Shown here: positions 1 to 9,116 of the stretch, piece after piece
Layout of the letters: each line of letters starts with the position of its first letter
Numbering within the stretch: position 1 is the first letter of the stretch
Source of the DNA: Porphyromonadaceae bacterium CG2_30_38_12
GTDB lineage: Bacteria > Bacteroidota > Bacteroidia > Bacteroidales > Paludibacteraceae
Reading direction: 5' to 3'
NCBI GenBank assembly: GCA_001873635.1
Contig: MNZK01000105.1
Coordinates: 1-33,470 of the forward strand
Length of the DNA stretch: 33,470 nucleotides
Made by a program: the position numbers and the translations under genes
Notes under the pieces: generated by a model
Databases searched by the model: none
What the model saw: the letters and a program-made list of their open reading frames with translations, nothing else
What the model was told of the DNA's origin: nothing

Positions 1-153
1 TAAACTAAAAATTGAACTCAATTAACTGAACCCATCGGGTTCATATATTTGTAGAAGAATAGATTTACAACAGATATGCGACCCCAATTGGGGTCGAACA
101 TTGATTAATAAATGCGTTTTCTATAAATATATAATGCCTCTGGCATTCATATA
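1..153. repeat. 153-bp tandem unit, copy 1, with mirror-symmetric hairpins
   Basis: First of two identical adjacent units. It holds a hairpin at 28-42 (GAACCC-ATC-GGGTTC), a 14-base motif at 43-56 (ATATATTTGTAGAA), a 22-base spacer, a perfect 18-base palindrome at 79-96 (CGACCCCAATTGGGGTCG), another 22-base spacer, the inverted 14-base motif at 119-132 (TTCTATAAATATAT), and a hairpin at 133-147 (AATGCC-TCT-GGCATT). All parts are placed symmetrically about position 87.5. A further small inverted repeat AATTGA-AC-TCAATT lies at 10-23. It looks like a non-coding REP/MITE-like element. More copies may lie upstream of the window. The repeat and its symmetry are read directly; the element class is inferred. 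Confidence 0.9.
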
Positions 154-306
154 TAAACTAAAAATTGAACTCAATTAACTGAACCCATCGGGTTCATATA
201 TTTGTAGAAGAATAGATTTACAACAGATATGCGACCCCAATTGGGGTCGAACATTGATTAATAAATGCGTTTTCTATAAATATATAATGCCTCTGGCATT
301 CATATA
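154..306. repeat. 153-bp tandem unit, copy 2
   Basis: By eye this copy is identical base for base to 1-153. The outer hairpins are at 181-195 and 286-300 and the central palindrome at 232-249. The match breaks at 307, where copy 1 continues TAAACTA and this copy continues AGCTAAT. Perfect identity indicates a recent duplication or strong homogenisation. Confidence 0.9.
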
Positions 307-685
307 AGCTAATTTGGTAAAGTAGAACTAATAATAAAATAAACATTAAGGCTTTGCAGACGGGAATAGATATTATCCGCAGTGGTAGCAATAATCAAAA
401 AATAAAACTTTAATAAATTATAATTTAGTACATCATTTTTCAATTCAACAAGCGCCTGGCAAATAACACTTGTCGGGCTCTTTTTTTTAGATATAACAAC
501 GATTCGACAAAAACAAAAATCCATTCTGTTTGCAGAAACAGCTATGTTTTCCAATAGATTTCTGGGTATTTAATTAACCCTTTTGGTAGCTATCCGTACT
601 GAAAATGATAATTTTCAAGCAAGTTATTTCCAAAACCCGTTTTGCAGTAGAATTGCCCCGAAATGGGTTCAAAGTGGGTGTGCGA
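307..685. other. Intergenic stretch without a convincing gene
   Basis: Between the repeats and the minus-strand terminator I see no recognisable gene. An 81-codon open frame on the minus strand (309-554) has low complexity, no familiar motif and no promoter box, and I do not call it. Direct reading shows AT-rich sequence with short homopolymers, for example eight T at about 481-488. It may be decayed mobile DNA next to the repeat array, but nothing identifies it. Confidence 0.4.
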
Positions 686-730
686 CAAAAAAAAAGATAA
701 GGCTGATACAATATAGATGTATCAGCCTTT
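686..730 (-). terminator. Intrinsic terminator of the 756-1598 gene
   Basis: A perfect 12-bp stem, AAGGCTGATACA (699-710) paired with TGTATCAGCCTT (718-729), encloses a 7-base loop. On the minus strand it is followed by TATC and then nine T. It lies about 26 bases past the stop codon of the secreted protein gene, as expected for a rho-independent terminator. Confidence 0.85.
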
Positions 731-755
731 AATCAAAATATTAAACTTAATAGAA

Positions 756-1598
756 TTAGCGAATAGTAATCTTTGCTGGTTTGCCATCAATTTTTAGGAT
801 ATAAATTCCTTTAAATAGATTCAAATCTATGATTTTTGCTGGCTTGTAAGCTGCTGCTTTACTTCCTGTTAATGTATATACTTCAATTGTTGAAGTGGGC
901 AACTCACTCAATGTGAGAGTGCTGTTGGAAACAAACCAGGTGTTGGATTTTGGAGTGGTTAAAGCTGCTGTGTTGGCAACTCCCTTCAGAACTACATTAT
1001 CAAAACGAATGGTACCAGTTGTAGCATAATTACTGGTAGATTTTGCTGCCAGGTAGGTAGCTCCATCAAAATCTGTAACATAACGTACTGCGAAATTTGC
1101 ATTGTTATTAACTGATGTAATTAGTCTAAAATCATACGTTCTCAAATACCAATTATCACCGCCTGCGGGTGTACCATAAGTTGTTGCATCAATCCAGTCG
1201 GTTCCATTTGTTGTGTATTGCAAAACTACTTTGTTTGCCGATGTATTGCTGTGTCTTATATCGGCTGCAATTTGAATATCTTTATAATCTATTGTGCTTA
1301 CAGAAAATTGTACACCAGCTGTTTTTGCTCCGTTAGAAGCTGAAGGATAATTTGAGGTATTGTAACCAAAAGTTCCTCTTGTTGTTCCAGTAGTACCTTC
1401 GGCAGAAACCGTATTAGGTGCTATGCCTGTAGAAAAAATATTTGAAATGCCACCAAGATTTGTTAATGTACCTGAACCAACCGCAGGTGAAGGTGTTCCG
1501 CCCTCAAATTCCCATTTTGTAATTTCAACTTGTGAAAATACATTTGTTAAAACTGATAAATAAACTAAAGCACACATTAAAATAGTAATTCTCTTCAT
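756..1598 (-). CDS. Secreted protein with T9SS C-terminal sorting domain
   Basis: A 280-residue protein exported by Sec and then probably by the type IX secretion system. Residues 1-23 form a signal peptide (basic start, hydrophobic core, end near VFSQ). The middle (about 24-210) is rich in Gly, Ser, Thr and Asn with alternating beta pattern. It resembles the beta-sandwich domains of Bacteroidetes extracellular proteins, but I recognise no catalytic motif. The last 70 residues have the type A sorting-domain pattern: an IEVYTLTGSK-like strand, a GIYILKI motif and a short basic end. Stop and terminator are close downstream. A TAAATTTG -7-type box lies upstream on the minus strand at 1640-1647. 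The substrate or role is unknown. The neighbouring minus-strand gene encodes another T9SS cargo, but with over 150 bases between them and separate -7 boxes they are probably separate transcripts. Confidence 0.85.
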   Translation of the reverse strand: MKRITILMCALVYLSVLTNVFSQVEITKWEFEGGTPSPAVGSGTLTNLGGISNIFSTGIAPNTVSAEGTTGTTRGTFGYNTSNYPSASNGAKTAGVQFSVSTIDYKDIQIAADIRHSNTSANKVVLQYTTNGTDWIDATTYGTPAGGDNWYLRTYDFRLITSVNNNANFAVRYVTDFDGATYLAAKSTSNYATTGTIRFDNVVLKGVANTAALTTPKSNTWFVSNSTLTLSELPTSTIEVYTLTGSKAAAYKPAKIIDLNLFKGIYILKIDGKPAKITIR

Positions 1599-1639
1599 TT
1601 TTCTAAAATTTTTATGTTTATAAATTAGTAACTATATTA

Positions 1640-1647
1640 CAAATTTA
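1640..1647 (-). promoter_or_regulatory. -7 box (TAnnTTTG) of the 756-1598 gene
   Basis: On the minus strand this reads TAAATTTG, matching the Bacteroidetes -7 consensus, about 41 bases before the start codon. A TTG lies farther upstream, but its spacing of about 25 bases is not ideal, so only the -7 element is claimed. Confidence 0.45.
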
Positions 1648-1756
1648 GTACTATAAATAGATAAAAAAATTTCAATTCCATTACAATTCCATTACAATGA
1701 AAAGAGATTAACGAAACTAAAGCATTTTAGCAATCATTCAATTGAACGTATGAAAA

Positions 1757-2992
1757 TTAAATGACAATTTTGAGAGTAGCTGCCTGTGTTGTGTTGTTTT
1801 TGTTGATACGGATGTAGTACAATCCCGAAGGTATGTTTTGAATAGATAATTTGAAGGGGAATGTTTTGTGGCTACTAATTTTAATCAGTTTGCCTTGTAC
1901 GGAGTAAATCTCTGTATTATATAAGTTTTCACTCTTGGCATGTTCATAAATAGTGAGTGTTTTATGGTTCACAAATGCTTGAAACTTTTGGTCCGAATTT
2001 GCTACTCTTTCTTCCAATTTGGTTTGTAGTTCGTTACCATCGGCAGCATAGGGATAAAACCATCGGAGTTGATCGCTGATATCTGGGTTTTTTTTTACAT
2101 CGCGACACAACCATACACCCAGCGATTCCCTTTCGGGGAATTTGGGCGAAATGGCAAATCCCTCCACATTGGCTTTTCCGCTGGGATTGGGAATGAAATA
2201 CTCTTTCAGCATAGTGAGTTTGTATTCATTGCCAATTTTTGTGGTTGTCAAATCGCATACTTCCAAATAATTATCATCCGCATTGTGTAGCACATACAGC
2301 AAGCCTGTGGAGGGGTCGAAGGATGTTTCACAACTTTCATAGCGGTTAGTGAGGTATTTACCAACAAACGCAAAGTCGTTATTTGTTGCAGGATTAACAT
2401 CAAAAACCCACACATAGCCACCATGTTGATGAGCAACGAAAAACAAGCCACCCATGCCCTTGGTTGAGGTATAAACTTTTCCGGTTAAAGAACTTACAAA
2501 GCCTATTTTCTGAAGATATTTGTCGGGTACAAATGCAATACCTTCGGGACCATCATTGCCCGTGTCCGTCATAGGCGAAGGTGCTTGGAGCAGATACCAT
2601 GAGTTGGATTTGGTAATGTTCTTATAATTAGTGTCGTACGTGTATTTGCAAATTTGGTAACTGGTTTCGTCGATAGTGTAAAATTCGTTAGCTGAATCGT
2701 CAACTTTTGTAATTCCCTCCGGATTATCTATACTTAAGGTCGAGCAGATAAGGGTATATTGAAGAGAAGTGCTGTCATACTGTAAAATATTAAAAACACC
2801 TCCATCACCCACACAATAAAGCATAGAAGTGAGCTGATTCCAATACAAACCACTTAATTCATCGGCACCCAAAGGCAATGCAGCAGACAAGTTAGCAGCT
2901 GCATCCCATGCTTTTGAAGGCCAAGCCGTTTGTGCATGTAACATTATCGAGAACAAAGATGCGAACAGAAAAAACACTAAATTTTTATTCAT
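1757..2992 (-). CDS. Secreted beta-propeller-like protein with T9SS sorting domain
   Basis: A 411-residue exported protein. Residues 1-21 are a signal peptide ending near LHAQ. Residues of about 25-320 show repeated PEGI/VEGF-type motifs (NPEGITK, GPEGIAF, NVEGFAI), aromatic-rich strands and conserved acidic turns. This is like the SdiA-regulated or phytase-esterase-like beta-propellers, many of which bind calcium or have no known enzyme activity. The last 75 residues form a type A T9SS sorting domain (TEIYSVQGKLIK, then IPSGLYYIRI, then KIVI), so the protein is expected at the cell surface or released. The start at 2992 gives a well-formed signal peptide and lies 39 bases from a TATCTTTG -7 box. 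The ligand is unknown. The propeller assignment rests on motif pattern and is only moderately sure. Confidence 0.8.
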   Translation of the reverse strand: MNKNLVFFLFASLFSIMLHAQTAWPSKAWDAAANLSAALPLGADELSGLYWNQLTSMLYCVGDGGVFNILQYDSTSLQYTLICSTLSIDNPEGITKVDDSANEFYTIDETSYQICKYTYDTNYKNITKSNSWYLLQAPSPMTDTGNDGPEGIAFVPDKYLQKIGFVSSLTGKVYTSTKGMGGLFFVAHQHGGYVWVFDVNPATNNDFAFVGKYLTNRYESCETSFDPSTGLLYVLHNADDNYLEVCDLTTTKIGNEYKLTMLKEYFIPNPSGKANVEGFAISPKFPERESLGVWLCRDVKKNPDISDQLRWFYPYAADGNELQTKLEERVANSDQKFQAFVNHKTLTIYEHAKSENLYNTEIYSVQGKLIKISSHKTFPFKLSIQNIPSGLYYIRINKNNTTQAATLKIVI

Positions 2993-3031
2993 ATTTTATT
3001 AATCTTCTAAATTGAATACGTAATTTTTTCG

Positions 3032-3039
3032 CAAAGATA
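3032..3039 (-). promoter_or_regulatory. -7 box (TATCTTTG) of the 1757-2992 gene
   Basis: On the minus strand the bases read TATCTTTG, a full match to TAnnTTTG, about 40 bases upstream of the start codon. No TTTG at -33 with ideal spacing is evident. Confidence 0.5.
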
Positions 3040-3200
3040 ATTTATGTTTATTACAAAACGAAAAAGCATTATTGGTATAAGCTTATTGATATTGGTTTTT
3101 TCTAAAACAGCTTTTTTTTTTGAACAACTTTGTAACATAATTGTAATGTAATTATCTGAAAATAGATGCAATTAGTAGATTTAGTTTCAATTAAGTTGAT

Positions 3201-3208
3201 TATTTTTG
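3201..3208 (+). promoter_or_regulatory. -7 box (TATTTTTG) of the phosphate transporter gene
   Basis: TATTTTTG matches the Bacteroidetes -7 consensus and lies 23 bases before the ATG at 3232. The start region between them is A-rich, as usual for this phylum. No -33 TTTG was found at the right spacing. Confidence 0.5.
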
Positions 3209-3231
3209 CAGCAAATTAATATAAACAAAAA

Positions 3232-5478
3232 ATGGACTTCATTTATATTGCTATTGTAATGATGTTATTGGGTTTGGCAGCGCTCGATTTGGTAGTAGGT
3301 GTAGCCAACGATGCTGTAAATTTTTTGAACTCAGCAATAGGCTCTAAAGTCGCCCCATTGTGGATGATACTCACGGTGGCATCAGCAGGTGTATTGGTCG
3401 GTTCGCTTTTTTCGAGCGGCATGATGGAAATAGCCCGTAGTGGCGTATTTTATCCTGCTAAATTTTCTTTTCATGAAGTCATGTTGCTATTTTTAGCCGT
3501 TATGGTAACCGATGTTATCTTGTTAGATGTTTTTAATACTTTCGGCTTGCCTACTTCCACTACGGTATCGCTCATTTTCGAGTTGCTTGGCTCGGCAGTA
3601 GCCGTAGCATTAGTTAATATTTGGCGCAGCGAAACCGGGGTATTGTTAGACTACATCAATTCCGGCAAAGCCTTAACCATTATTTCAGGCATTTTGGTAT
3701 CGGTAGTGATAGCTTTTACAGTAGGTATGATTATTATGTATTTTTCCCGTTTGCTATTTTCGTTCAAATACAAAAAAAGTTTCAGGTATCTGGGTGCCAG
3801 TTGGGCAGGTATTGCCTTGACGGCAATCAGTTATTTTGCTATATTCAAAGGACTTAAAGGGACAACACTTATTTCTAAAGAAGCATTGACTACAATTTCG
3901 GATAATATTCAAACAATATTGGTATTTACTTGGATTGGCTGGTCGGTTTTCATGGCCTTGCTTCAATTTGTGTTCAAAGTAAACATACTCCGAATTATCA
4001 TTCTGGCAGGTACGGCAGCCTTAGCACTTTCGTTTGCAGGCAACGACTTAGTAAACTTCATAGGTGTTTTTATGGCGGGCTTAAGTTCATACGAAATAGG
4101 TGCTTCGGTGTTAGCCTCGGGAGGTTCGCTCGACACATTGACTATGGGGAAATTAGCCGAACCAATTACCGTAAATTCTTTCTACTTACTGGGGGCTGGT
4201 GTCATTATGATTCTATCAATGTGGTTTTCCAAAAAAGCACGTGATGTTACAGCTACCGGTGTGGACTTGGCAAGGCAATCAGATGGAGCAGAGCGTTTTG
4301 CCTCCACCAGTGCTTCCCGCTCGTTGGTACGGAGTGCTATCAATGTGCATAAAATTGTTGAAGCCATTACGCCCAAACGCTTTTCCGATTTTATTGAGAG
4401 CCGTTTTGTACCTATTTCCAAAGAGGAGGCTGGCGATGCCTCATTCGATTTAATAAGAGCATCTGTCATTCTAACTGTATCGGCATTGCTAATTTCGCTT
4501 GGTACGTCACTAAAATTGCCATTGTCAACTACCTACGTTACATTTATGGTTGCTATGGGGGCTTCGCTTGCTGATAGAGCCTGGGGTCGCGAAAGTGCTG
4601 TTTACCGTATTTCGGGAGTGCTTATAGTTGTAAGTGGATGGTTTCTTACTGCCTTCGTAGCATTCATAGTATCGGCAATTGTAGCTTTTACACTTATGTA
4701 TGGCGGCATCTATGCTGTGATTGGTGCGCTGGTTTTAATTGTTTTCTTATTCGTACAATTTGCCAAAATTCACAAACAACGCGAATCAAAAACCAAAAGT
4801 GCATTATTAGATGCGTATATTAGTGAGCATGATATTATAATGGCATGTACCAAAGAGATAGAAGAATCTGTCCATAATATCATGTACATATACCAAGGGG
4901 TTTTGGATGGATTATTCAAAGAAAACAGAAAAGCACTCAACAAGTTATACAAAACTGCCGATGAGTTTCATGGACGCTCCAAGCGCCGCAGGCAAAATGA
5001 AGTGTTACCCATCATACAAAGATTAGATCATCAATCCTTGGACACTGCCCAGTATTATGTGCAAGTGGTTGATTATTTTTACGAAATATCCATATCCTTA
5101 CGCTTCATAACCGAGTCGAGTTACAAATTTATCGACAATGCACACGAGGGCTTTAGTGCCGAGCAAGTAGAAGATTTGAAATCTATTGGAAATAGTTTCA
5201 TGGATGTATATCGTGATTTTAACGATATGATTCAGAAGAATGACTATTCGGGACTCATCATGATTAAGGAACGTAGAGCGGCGCTACTCGATACGTATGC
5301 AGAGCTCGTAAAAAAACAAATAAAACGTACCAAAGAAACACATTCAGGTTCACGAAACACCATACTCTATTTAAGCATTTTGAATGAGACAAAAGTGATA
5401 GCTATGAAGTCGGTGAACCTTATGCGTGCTCAAATGAATTTGTTTAACTCCGACGATTACAACAAAATTATGAAATAA
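3232..5478 (+). CDS. Inorganic phosphate transporter, PiT family, with PhoU-like tail
   Basis: A 748-residue inner-membrane permease expected to take up phosphate by cation (proton or sodium) symport. Two inverted PiT repeats are visible. Near the start comes GVANDAVNF, then GLPTSTTVS. In the second half come FAGNDLVNF and LKLPLSTTYVTF, the paired GxxND and PxSTT signatures of the family. About ten hydrophobic segments span residues 1-510. Residues of about 520-748 are charged and helical (EIEESVHNIMY, RSKRRRQ), like the PhoU/DUF47-type cytoplasmic domains fused to PiT proteins in Bacteroidetes. The length fits such fusions and exceeds plain PitA (about 500). Its stop codon overlaps the stop of the convergent proline gene by 11 bases. 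I give no gene symbol because of the fused domain. Confidence 0.93.
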   Translation: MDFIYIAIVMMLLGLAALDLVVGVANDAVNFLNSAIGSKVAPLWMILTVASAGVLVGSLFSSGMMEIARSGVFYPAKFSFHEVMLLFLAVMVTDVILLDVFNTFGLPTSTTVSLIFELLGSAVAVALVNIWRSETGVLLDYINSGKALTIISGILVSVVIAFTVGMIIMYFSRLLFSFKYKKSFRYLGASWAGIALTAISYFAIFKGLKGTTLISKEALTTISDNIQTILVFTWIGWSVFMALLQFVFKVNILRIIILAGTAALALSFAGNDLVNFIGVFMAGLSSYEIGASVLASGGSLDTLTMGKLAEPITVNSFYLLGAGVIMILSMWFSKKARDVTATGVDLARQSDGAERFASTSASRSLVRSAINVHKIVEAITPKRFSDFIESRFVPISKEEAGDASFDLIRASVILTVSALLISLGTSLKLPLSTTYVTFMVAMGASLADRAWGRESAVYRISGVLIVVSGWFLTAFVAFIVSAIVAFTLMYGGIYAVIGALVLIVFLFVQFAKIHKQRESKTKSALLDAYISEHDIIMACTKEIEESVHNIMYIYQGVLDGLFKENRKALNKLYKTADEFHGRSKRRRQNEVLPIIQRLDHQSLDTAQYYVQVVDYFYEISISLRFITESSYKFIDNAHEGFSAEQVEDLKSIGNSFMDVYRDFNDMIQKNDYSGLIMIKERRAALLDTYAELVKKQIKRTKETHSGSRNTILYLSILNETKVIAMKSVNLMRAQMNLFNSDDYNKIMK

Positions 5479-8400
5479 GTATTGGCTTTTCGGTTATGCT
5501 TCCGTAACGGTGGTATTCAAAACTTATACTTTGCTCCTTGAGGTAGTGTAGAAGCTCCAATCTGCCTTCAATAAGTGGCTGCTGCGTGGCTATATACTTG
5601 CCTAAAACGGCAGCGCGTTGATAAATTTCCATACTTAAATCGTCTGTACAAGTGCGTATGCGCTCGTATTTTTCCATTTCTTCCAAAAATATTTTTTCAT
5701 TTTGCACCAAAACGCTTTTATCAGGACAGATAGTTTTCAAGATGTCGATGCGTGAATCGTTAGGATCGATACTTATGTACAAGGGCGTTTTAGAAATTGT
5801 AGCTGCTGCAACCACTAAAAGTAAATCGTTCAGGGTATCTTTTTTGTGAACGCGCAACATTATATTTTTCAGTGCTAAATATCGAAATAAGTTTTGTTCG
5901 CCCAGCAACTGATTGATGTCGCGAACCTGTGAAAATTCCGATTCGTAACTTTCTAAATACGAAGTTACTGCATATTCAAACAAAACCTTTTCCCTACCGC
6001 GAAGCAGCGCACTGTATATTTTGAAAGCGCCAATATTTTCCCCTTGTGTATGTTTCTTAACATCAGGATGGTTGCTAATGCTAACAAAACTACTTACGTA
6101 GTTAGGTCCGCCAGCTTTAATGCCGCCACCAAAAGCCGAACGCTTCATGCCGCCAAATGGTTGCCGGTTCACAATAGCTCCGGTGATACCACGGTTGATG
6201 TATAAATTGCCAGCATCAATATGTTGCACCCAGTATGCTCTTTCGCTTTCGTCCAAGGTTTGTAATCCTGCTGTCAGACCAAACTCCGAACTGTTAGCCA
6301 GCGCAATGGCATGTTCAAAATTGGAAGCACAAACCACAGCCAGCAAAGGTCCAAAAAGCTCATTTTTAAATGTATAACTATAAGCCTTGACGCCCCATTT
6401 GACGCATGGTTTAAGCATGAATTTTTGACTGTCAATAAAATTAGGTTCAACTAACCACCATTCTCCAGGTTCTAAGTGTTCGGTGGCATGGAGCAGTTTT
6501 TCGTTTGTGCTCGTTATCATTGCACCCACATAATTAGCACCTTGCCAAGCACTTCCGGTGTGAATGCTCTTGACGGCATCTGTCAATTTTCGCTTGAAAT
6601 CGGCATCATTATACACTTCCTTTTCCAAGATAAGCAGCGAACAAGCCGAACATTTTTGACCTGCATTGCTGAAAGCTGATGTAATAATATTTTGAACTGC
6701 ATGGTCGCGATCGGCAGCTGCTGTTACAATAATAGCATTTTTGCCTCCCGTTTCGGCAGAAAGAGGGCAGGTAGGATTGTTTTGCAACAAACGGAATGCG
6801 GTATCCGTACCACCCGTCATGATAATGTGCTGAATAGCGTGATGGGCAGTGAGGTAGCGAAGAGGTTCAGAGCCAGCCGTACAAACCAATTGCAAGGCAT
6901 CTTTCGGAACTCCAGCTTGCCAAAAACACTGCGCAAATTCCCATGCAACGGGAAAAGCAACTGTTGCCGGCTTCAGAATGACTGTGTTTCCACCAGCCAA
7001 TGCAGCTGCAACTCCTCCCACCGGAATGGCTAAGGGAAAGTTCCAGGGCGGAATAACCAACACAATGCCTTTAGGTGCTATCCGAACGCCTTGTAAGTTT
7101 TCAAATTTCTCCATCGACAAAGGATAATAGCGACACAAATCAATCGCTTCGGAACATTCCACATCGCCTTCGGTAAAAGTTTTTCCAGTAACGGCAGCCA
7201 TACAACCAATCATATCGCCTCGCTTGGCAGCTAAGAGCTCGGCGGTGCGAAACAATATTTCTTTGCGCATTTGTAGCGATGTTTCGCGCCAACGAGAAGC
7301 GTCCTGCTCAGCCACTTCCACAAGCATTTTTACTTGTTCTAAGCTTGCCAAATCCACTTGATAATGAGGAATCAACTCCTCAGAATTGTGATCGTAATAG
7401 GTTTTATTTTGCGAAGAAACAAGCTCCTGCTCGCCACATTGCACGGGAATATGCGTCGGAATACTGTCAGCATTTTTCATCCATTTGTTACGAATAGATG
7501 CAGCCCAAGCTCTGTTTGCGGGCAAATCAAAATTGGTATCGGGTTCGTTTCGGAAACCATCCATGCGTGGGTGCTCTAACTTTGTTCTGTCTTGCGTACG
7601 TTTGGGAAGAGGCTGCATCTTGTCTTTCAATTGGTAAGCTTGCTCAAACTGATGCTGCAAAAAATTCCAATGTTCACTATCCACTTTCAAATTGAAAGAA
7701 TAGCTTAAAAAGTTATCCACACCCGTATTTTCGTCCAATCGGCGCACCAAGTACGACACCGCATTCAAAAAATTTTCATCTTTCACTACGGGTGTGTAAA
7801 GTATAATCTGATTGCCCAATTGGCGGATAACACGAGGTAAATGGTTAGCCATTCCCTCCAGCATTTCAAAGGTAACAAATTGTTCTACACCATGTTGCTT
7901 GGCTAACAAAAAAGCATAGCCAATGCTGAAAAAGTTATGCGAAGCCACACCAACATGCAGTGCTTGAGCGTTTTCGGGCAGCAGTGCTCGATCTAAAATG
8001 TGGAGATAATTGGCATCCACTTCAATTTTGGAACCAAGCACCGGATTGTCCCAGCCTTTGAGCGAGGAAACGATGCTCTCCATTTGCAAATTTGCTCCTT
8101 TCACCAAACGCATTTTGAGTGGAGCGCCCCCTTCGGCAAGTCTTTCTTTTGCAAAAAGCAATAAAGATGACTGAAAATTCCAAGCATCGGGCAAATAAGC
8201 CTGCACCACAATACCAGCCGTGAAATGCTTAAATTGTGGCATGGCAAGCACAGTCATAAACACGTCTAAGGTAAGCTCGGCATCTTTGTACTCTTCCATG
8301 TCCAAATTTACAAATTTGGCACTCACATATCCCTGTTCGTCGGTATAAGGAAAATCTATTGCTTGCTGATAAATTTGTGCAATGAGCGCACACAAGTCCG

Positions 8401-8989
8401 TTTTGTTTTGAGCATAATTCAAGGCATTTATTTGAGCATAAATACCTGAAATCTTTATCGAAATGTAGTTTATGCGAGGGTCTTTGAGCGCTTGCAGGTA
8501 ATGTTCAAAACGATGTTTTGCCTCTCCATCGCCTAATACCACTTCGCCCAGCAAATTCACATTCTGCCCTATTTGTTGGGCTCTACGCTTGTTCAGATGG
8601 CTGTTAAGCACTTGAGGTGCTTCGTTGATAATCACGTTTGAAGTGTCCGCACGCAAGCGATTCTTAAATATTGGCACGGATAAAAAATCGAACCAAAAGC
8701 CTACCGATGTGAATAAACGTAGTAAAAATGCATCCGATTTGCCGAAAAACTTCGGTACACCATAGCGCTCTATTAATAATTTCATCCGCCGTGCTAACTT
8801 TTTGTTATTTTTGATTTGCGACGACTCATCTAACATCCTCGACAAGAGTGCTTTGTCTGACGGATTTTCAATTAATATAGCATATTTCTTTTGTTCTTTT
8901 AGTTCCTCGGGCGTTATTTCTTGTTCCGATTGTTTTAAAAATGACTTCCCCCAGGCAATAACTTCGGTTGGCTCAATGACATGCAGCAT
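5468..8989 (-). CDS. putA: Bifunctional proline dehydrogenase / glutamate-semialdehyde dehydrogenase
   Basis: With the start at 8989 the protein has 1173 residues. It should oxidise proline to glutamate in two steps, using FAD and then NAD. The proline dehydrogenase half (about 110-440) shows RLVKGANLQME near residue 293 and an EMLEGMA motif. The aldehyde dehydrogenase half (about 560-960) shows IPPWNFPLA, AETGGKNA and the catalytic cysteine in GQKCSACS (Cys780), ending near PFGGMKRSAFGGG. About 200 further residues follow. No ribbon-helix-helix DNA-binding domain is present, so it is unlikely to be its own repressor as in enteric PutA. The frame stays open upstream to an ATG at 9091, but those 34 codons are low-complexity and overlap the promoter-like region. 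I choose the ATG before LHVIEPTE, which has an A-rich leader. Confidence 0.92.
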   Translation of the reverse strand: MLHVIEPTEVIAWGKSFLKQSEQEITPEELKEQKKYAILIENPSDKALLSRMLDESSQIKNNKKLARRMKLLIERYGVPKFFGKSDAFLLRLFTSVGFWFDFLSVPIFKNRLRADTSNVIINEAPQVLNSHLNKRRAQQIGQNVNLLGEVVLGDGEAKHRFEHYLQALKDPRINYISIKISGIYAQINALNYAQNKTDLCALIAQIYQQAIDFPYTDEQGYVSAKFVNLDMEEYKDAELTLDVFMTVLAMPQFKHFTAGIVVQAYLPDAWNFQSSLLLFAKERLAEGGAPLKMRLVKGANLQMESIVSSLKGWDNPVLGSKIEVDANYLHILDRALLPENAQALHVGVASHNFFSIGYAFLLAKQHGVEQFVTFEMLEGMANHLPRVIRQLGNQIILYTPVVKDENFLNAVSYLVRRLDENTGVDNFLSYSFNLKVDSEHWNFLQHQFEQAYQLKDKMQPLPKRTQDRTKLEHPRMDGFRNEPDTNFDLPANRAWAASIRNKWMKNADSIPTHIPVQCGEQELVSSQNKTYYDHNSEELIPHYQVDLASLEQVKMLVEVAEQDASRWRETSLQMRKEILFRTAELLAAKRGDMIGCMAAVTGKTFTEGDVECSEAIDLCRYYPLSMEKFENLQGVRIAPKGIVLVIPPWNFPLAIPVGGVAAALAGGNTVILKPATVAFPVAWEFAQCFWQAGVPKDALQLVCTAGSEPLRYLTAHHAIQHIIMTGGTDTAFRLLQNNPTCPLSAETGGKNAIIVTAAADRDHAVQNIITSAFSNAGQKCSACSLLILEKEVYNDADFKRKLTDAVKSIHTGSAWQGANYVGAMITSTNEKLLHATEHLEPGEWWLVEPNFIDSQKFMLKPCVKWGVKAYSYTFKNELFGPLLAVVCASNFEHAIALANSSEFGLTAGLQTLDESERAYWVQHIDAGNLYINRGITGAIVNRQPFGGMKRSAFGGGIKAGGPNYVSSFVSISNHPDVKKHTQGENIGAFKIYSALLRGREKVLFEYAVTSYLESYESEFSQVRDINQLLGEQNLFRYLALKNIMLRVHKKDTLNDLLLVVAAATISKTPLYISIDPNDSRIDILKTICPDKSVLVQNEKIFLEEMEKYERIRTCTDDLSMEIYQRAAVLGKYIATQQPLIEGRLELLHYLKEQSISFEYHRYGSITEKPILIS

Positions 8990-9020
8990 ATTCGTATTCT
9001 TTTTAGTGTTGAAATTGGGG

Positions 9021-9029
9021 CGAAAGATA
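9021..9029 (-). promoter_or_regulatory. Possible -7 region of the putA-like gene
   Basis: The minus strand reads TATCTTTCG, one base from the TAnnTTTG consensus, 32 bases upstream of the chosen start at 8989. It supports that start over the longer frame beginning at 9091, which would begin upstream of the box. The -33 element is not clear. Confidence 0.35.
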
Positions 9030-9116
9030 ATTGAAAAAAATCTATTTTCTGTATATTTATAGAAAATATTATCAAAAATTTTAATTGTCAAAAAATGAGA
9101 TTTGAAAAAGTCTTGG

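Noticed and set aside
1-306. CRISPR array
   Set aside because: Only two identical 153-bp units with no unique spacers of CRISPR length and no cas genes.
309-554. 81-codon minus-strand open frame in the region after the repeats
   Set aside because: No motif, promoter box or credible start context; composition looks like translated AT-rich spacer.
8990-9091. Longer N-terminus (34 codons) for the proline enzyme
   Set aside because: Low-complexity Phe/Asn/Lys-rich sequence overlapping a -7-like box; the internal ATG at 8989 has a better context.
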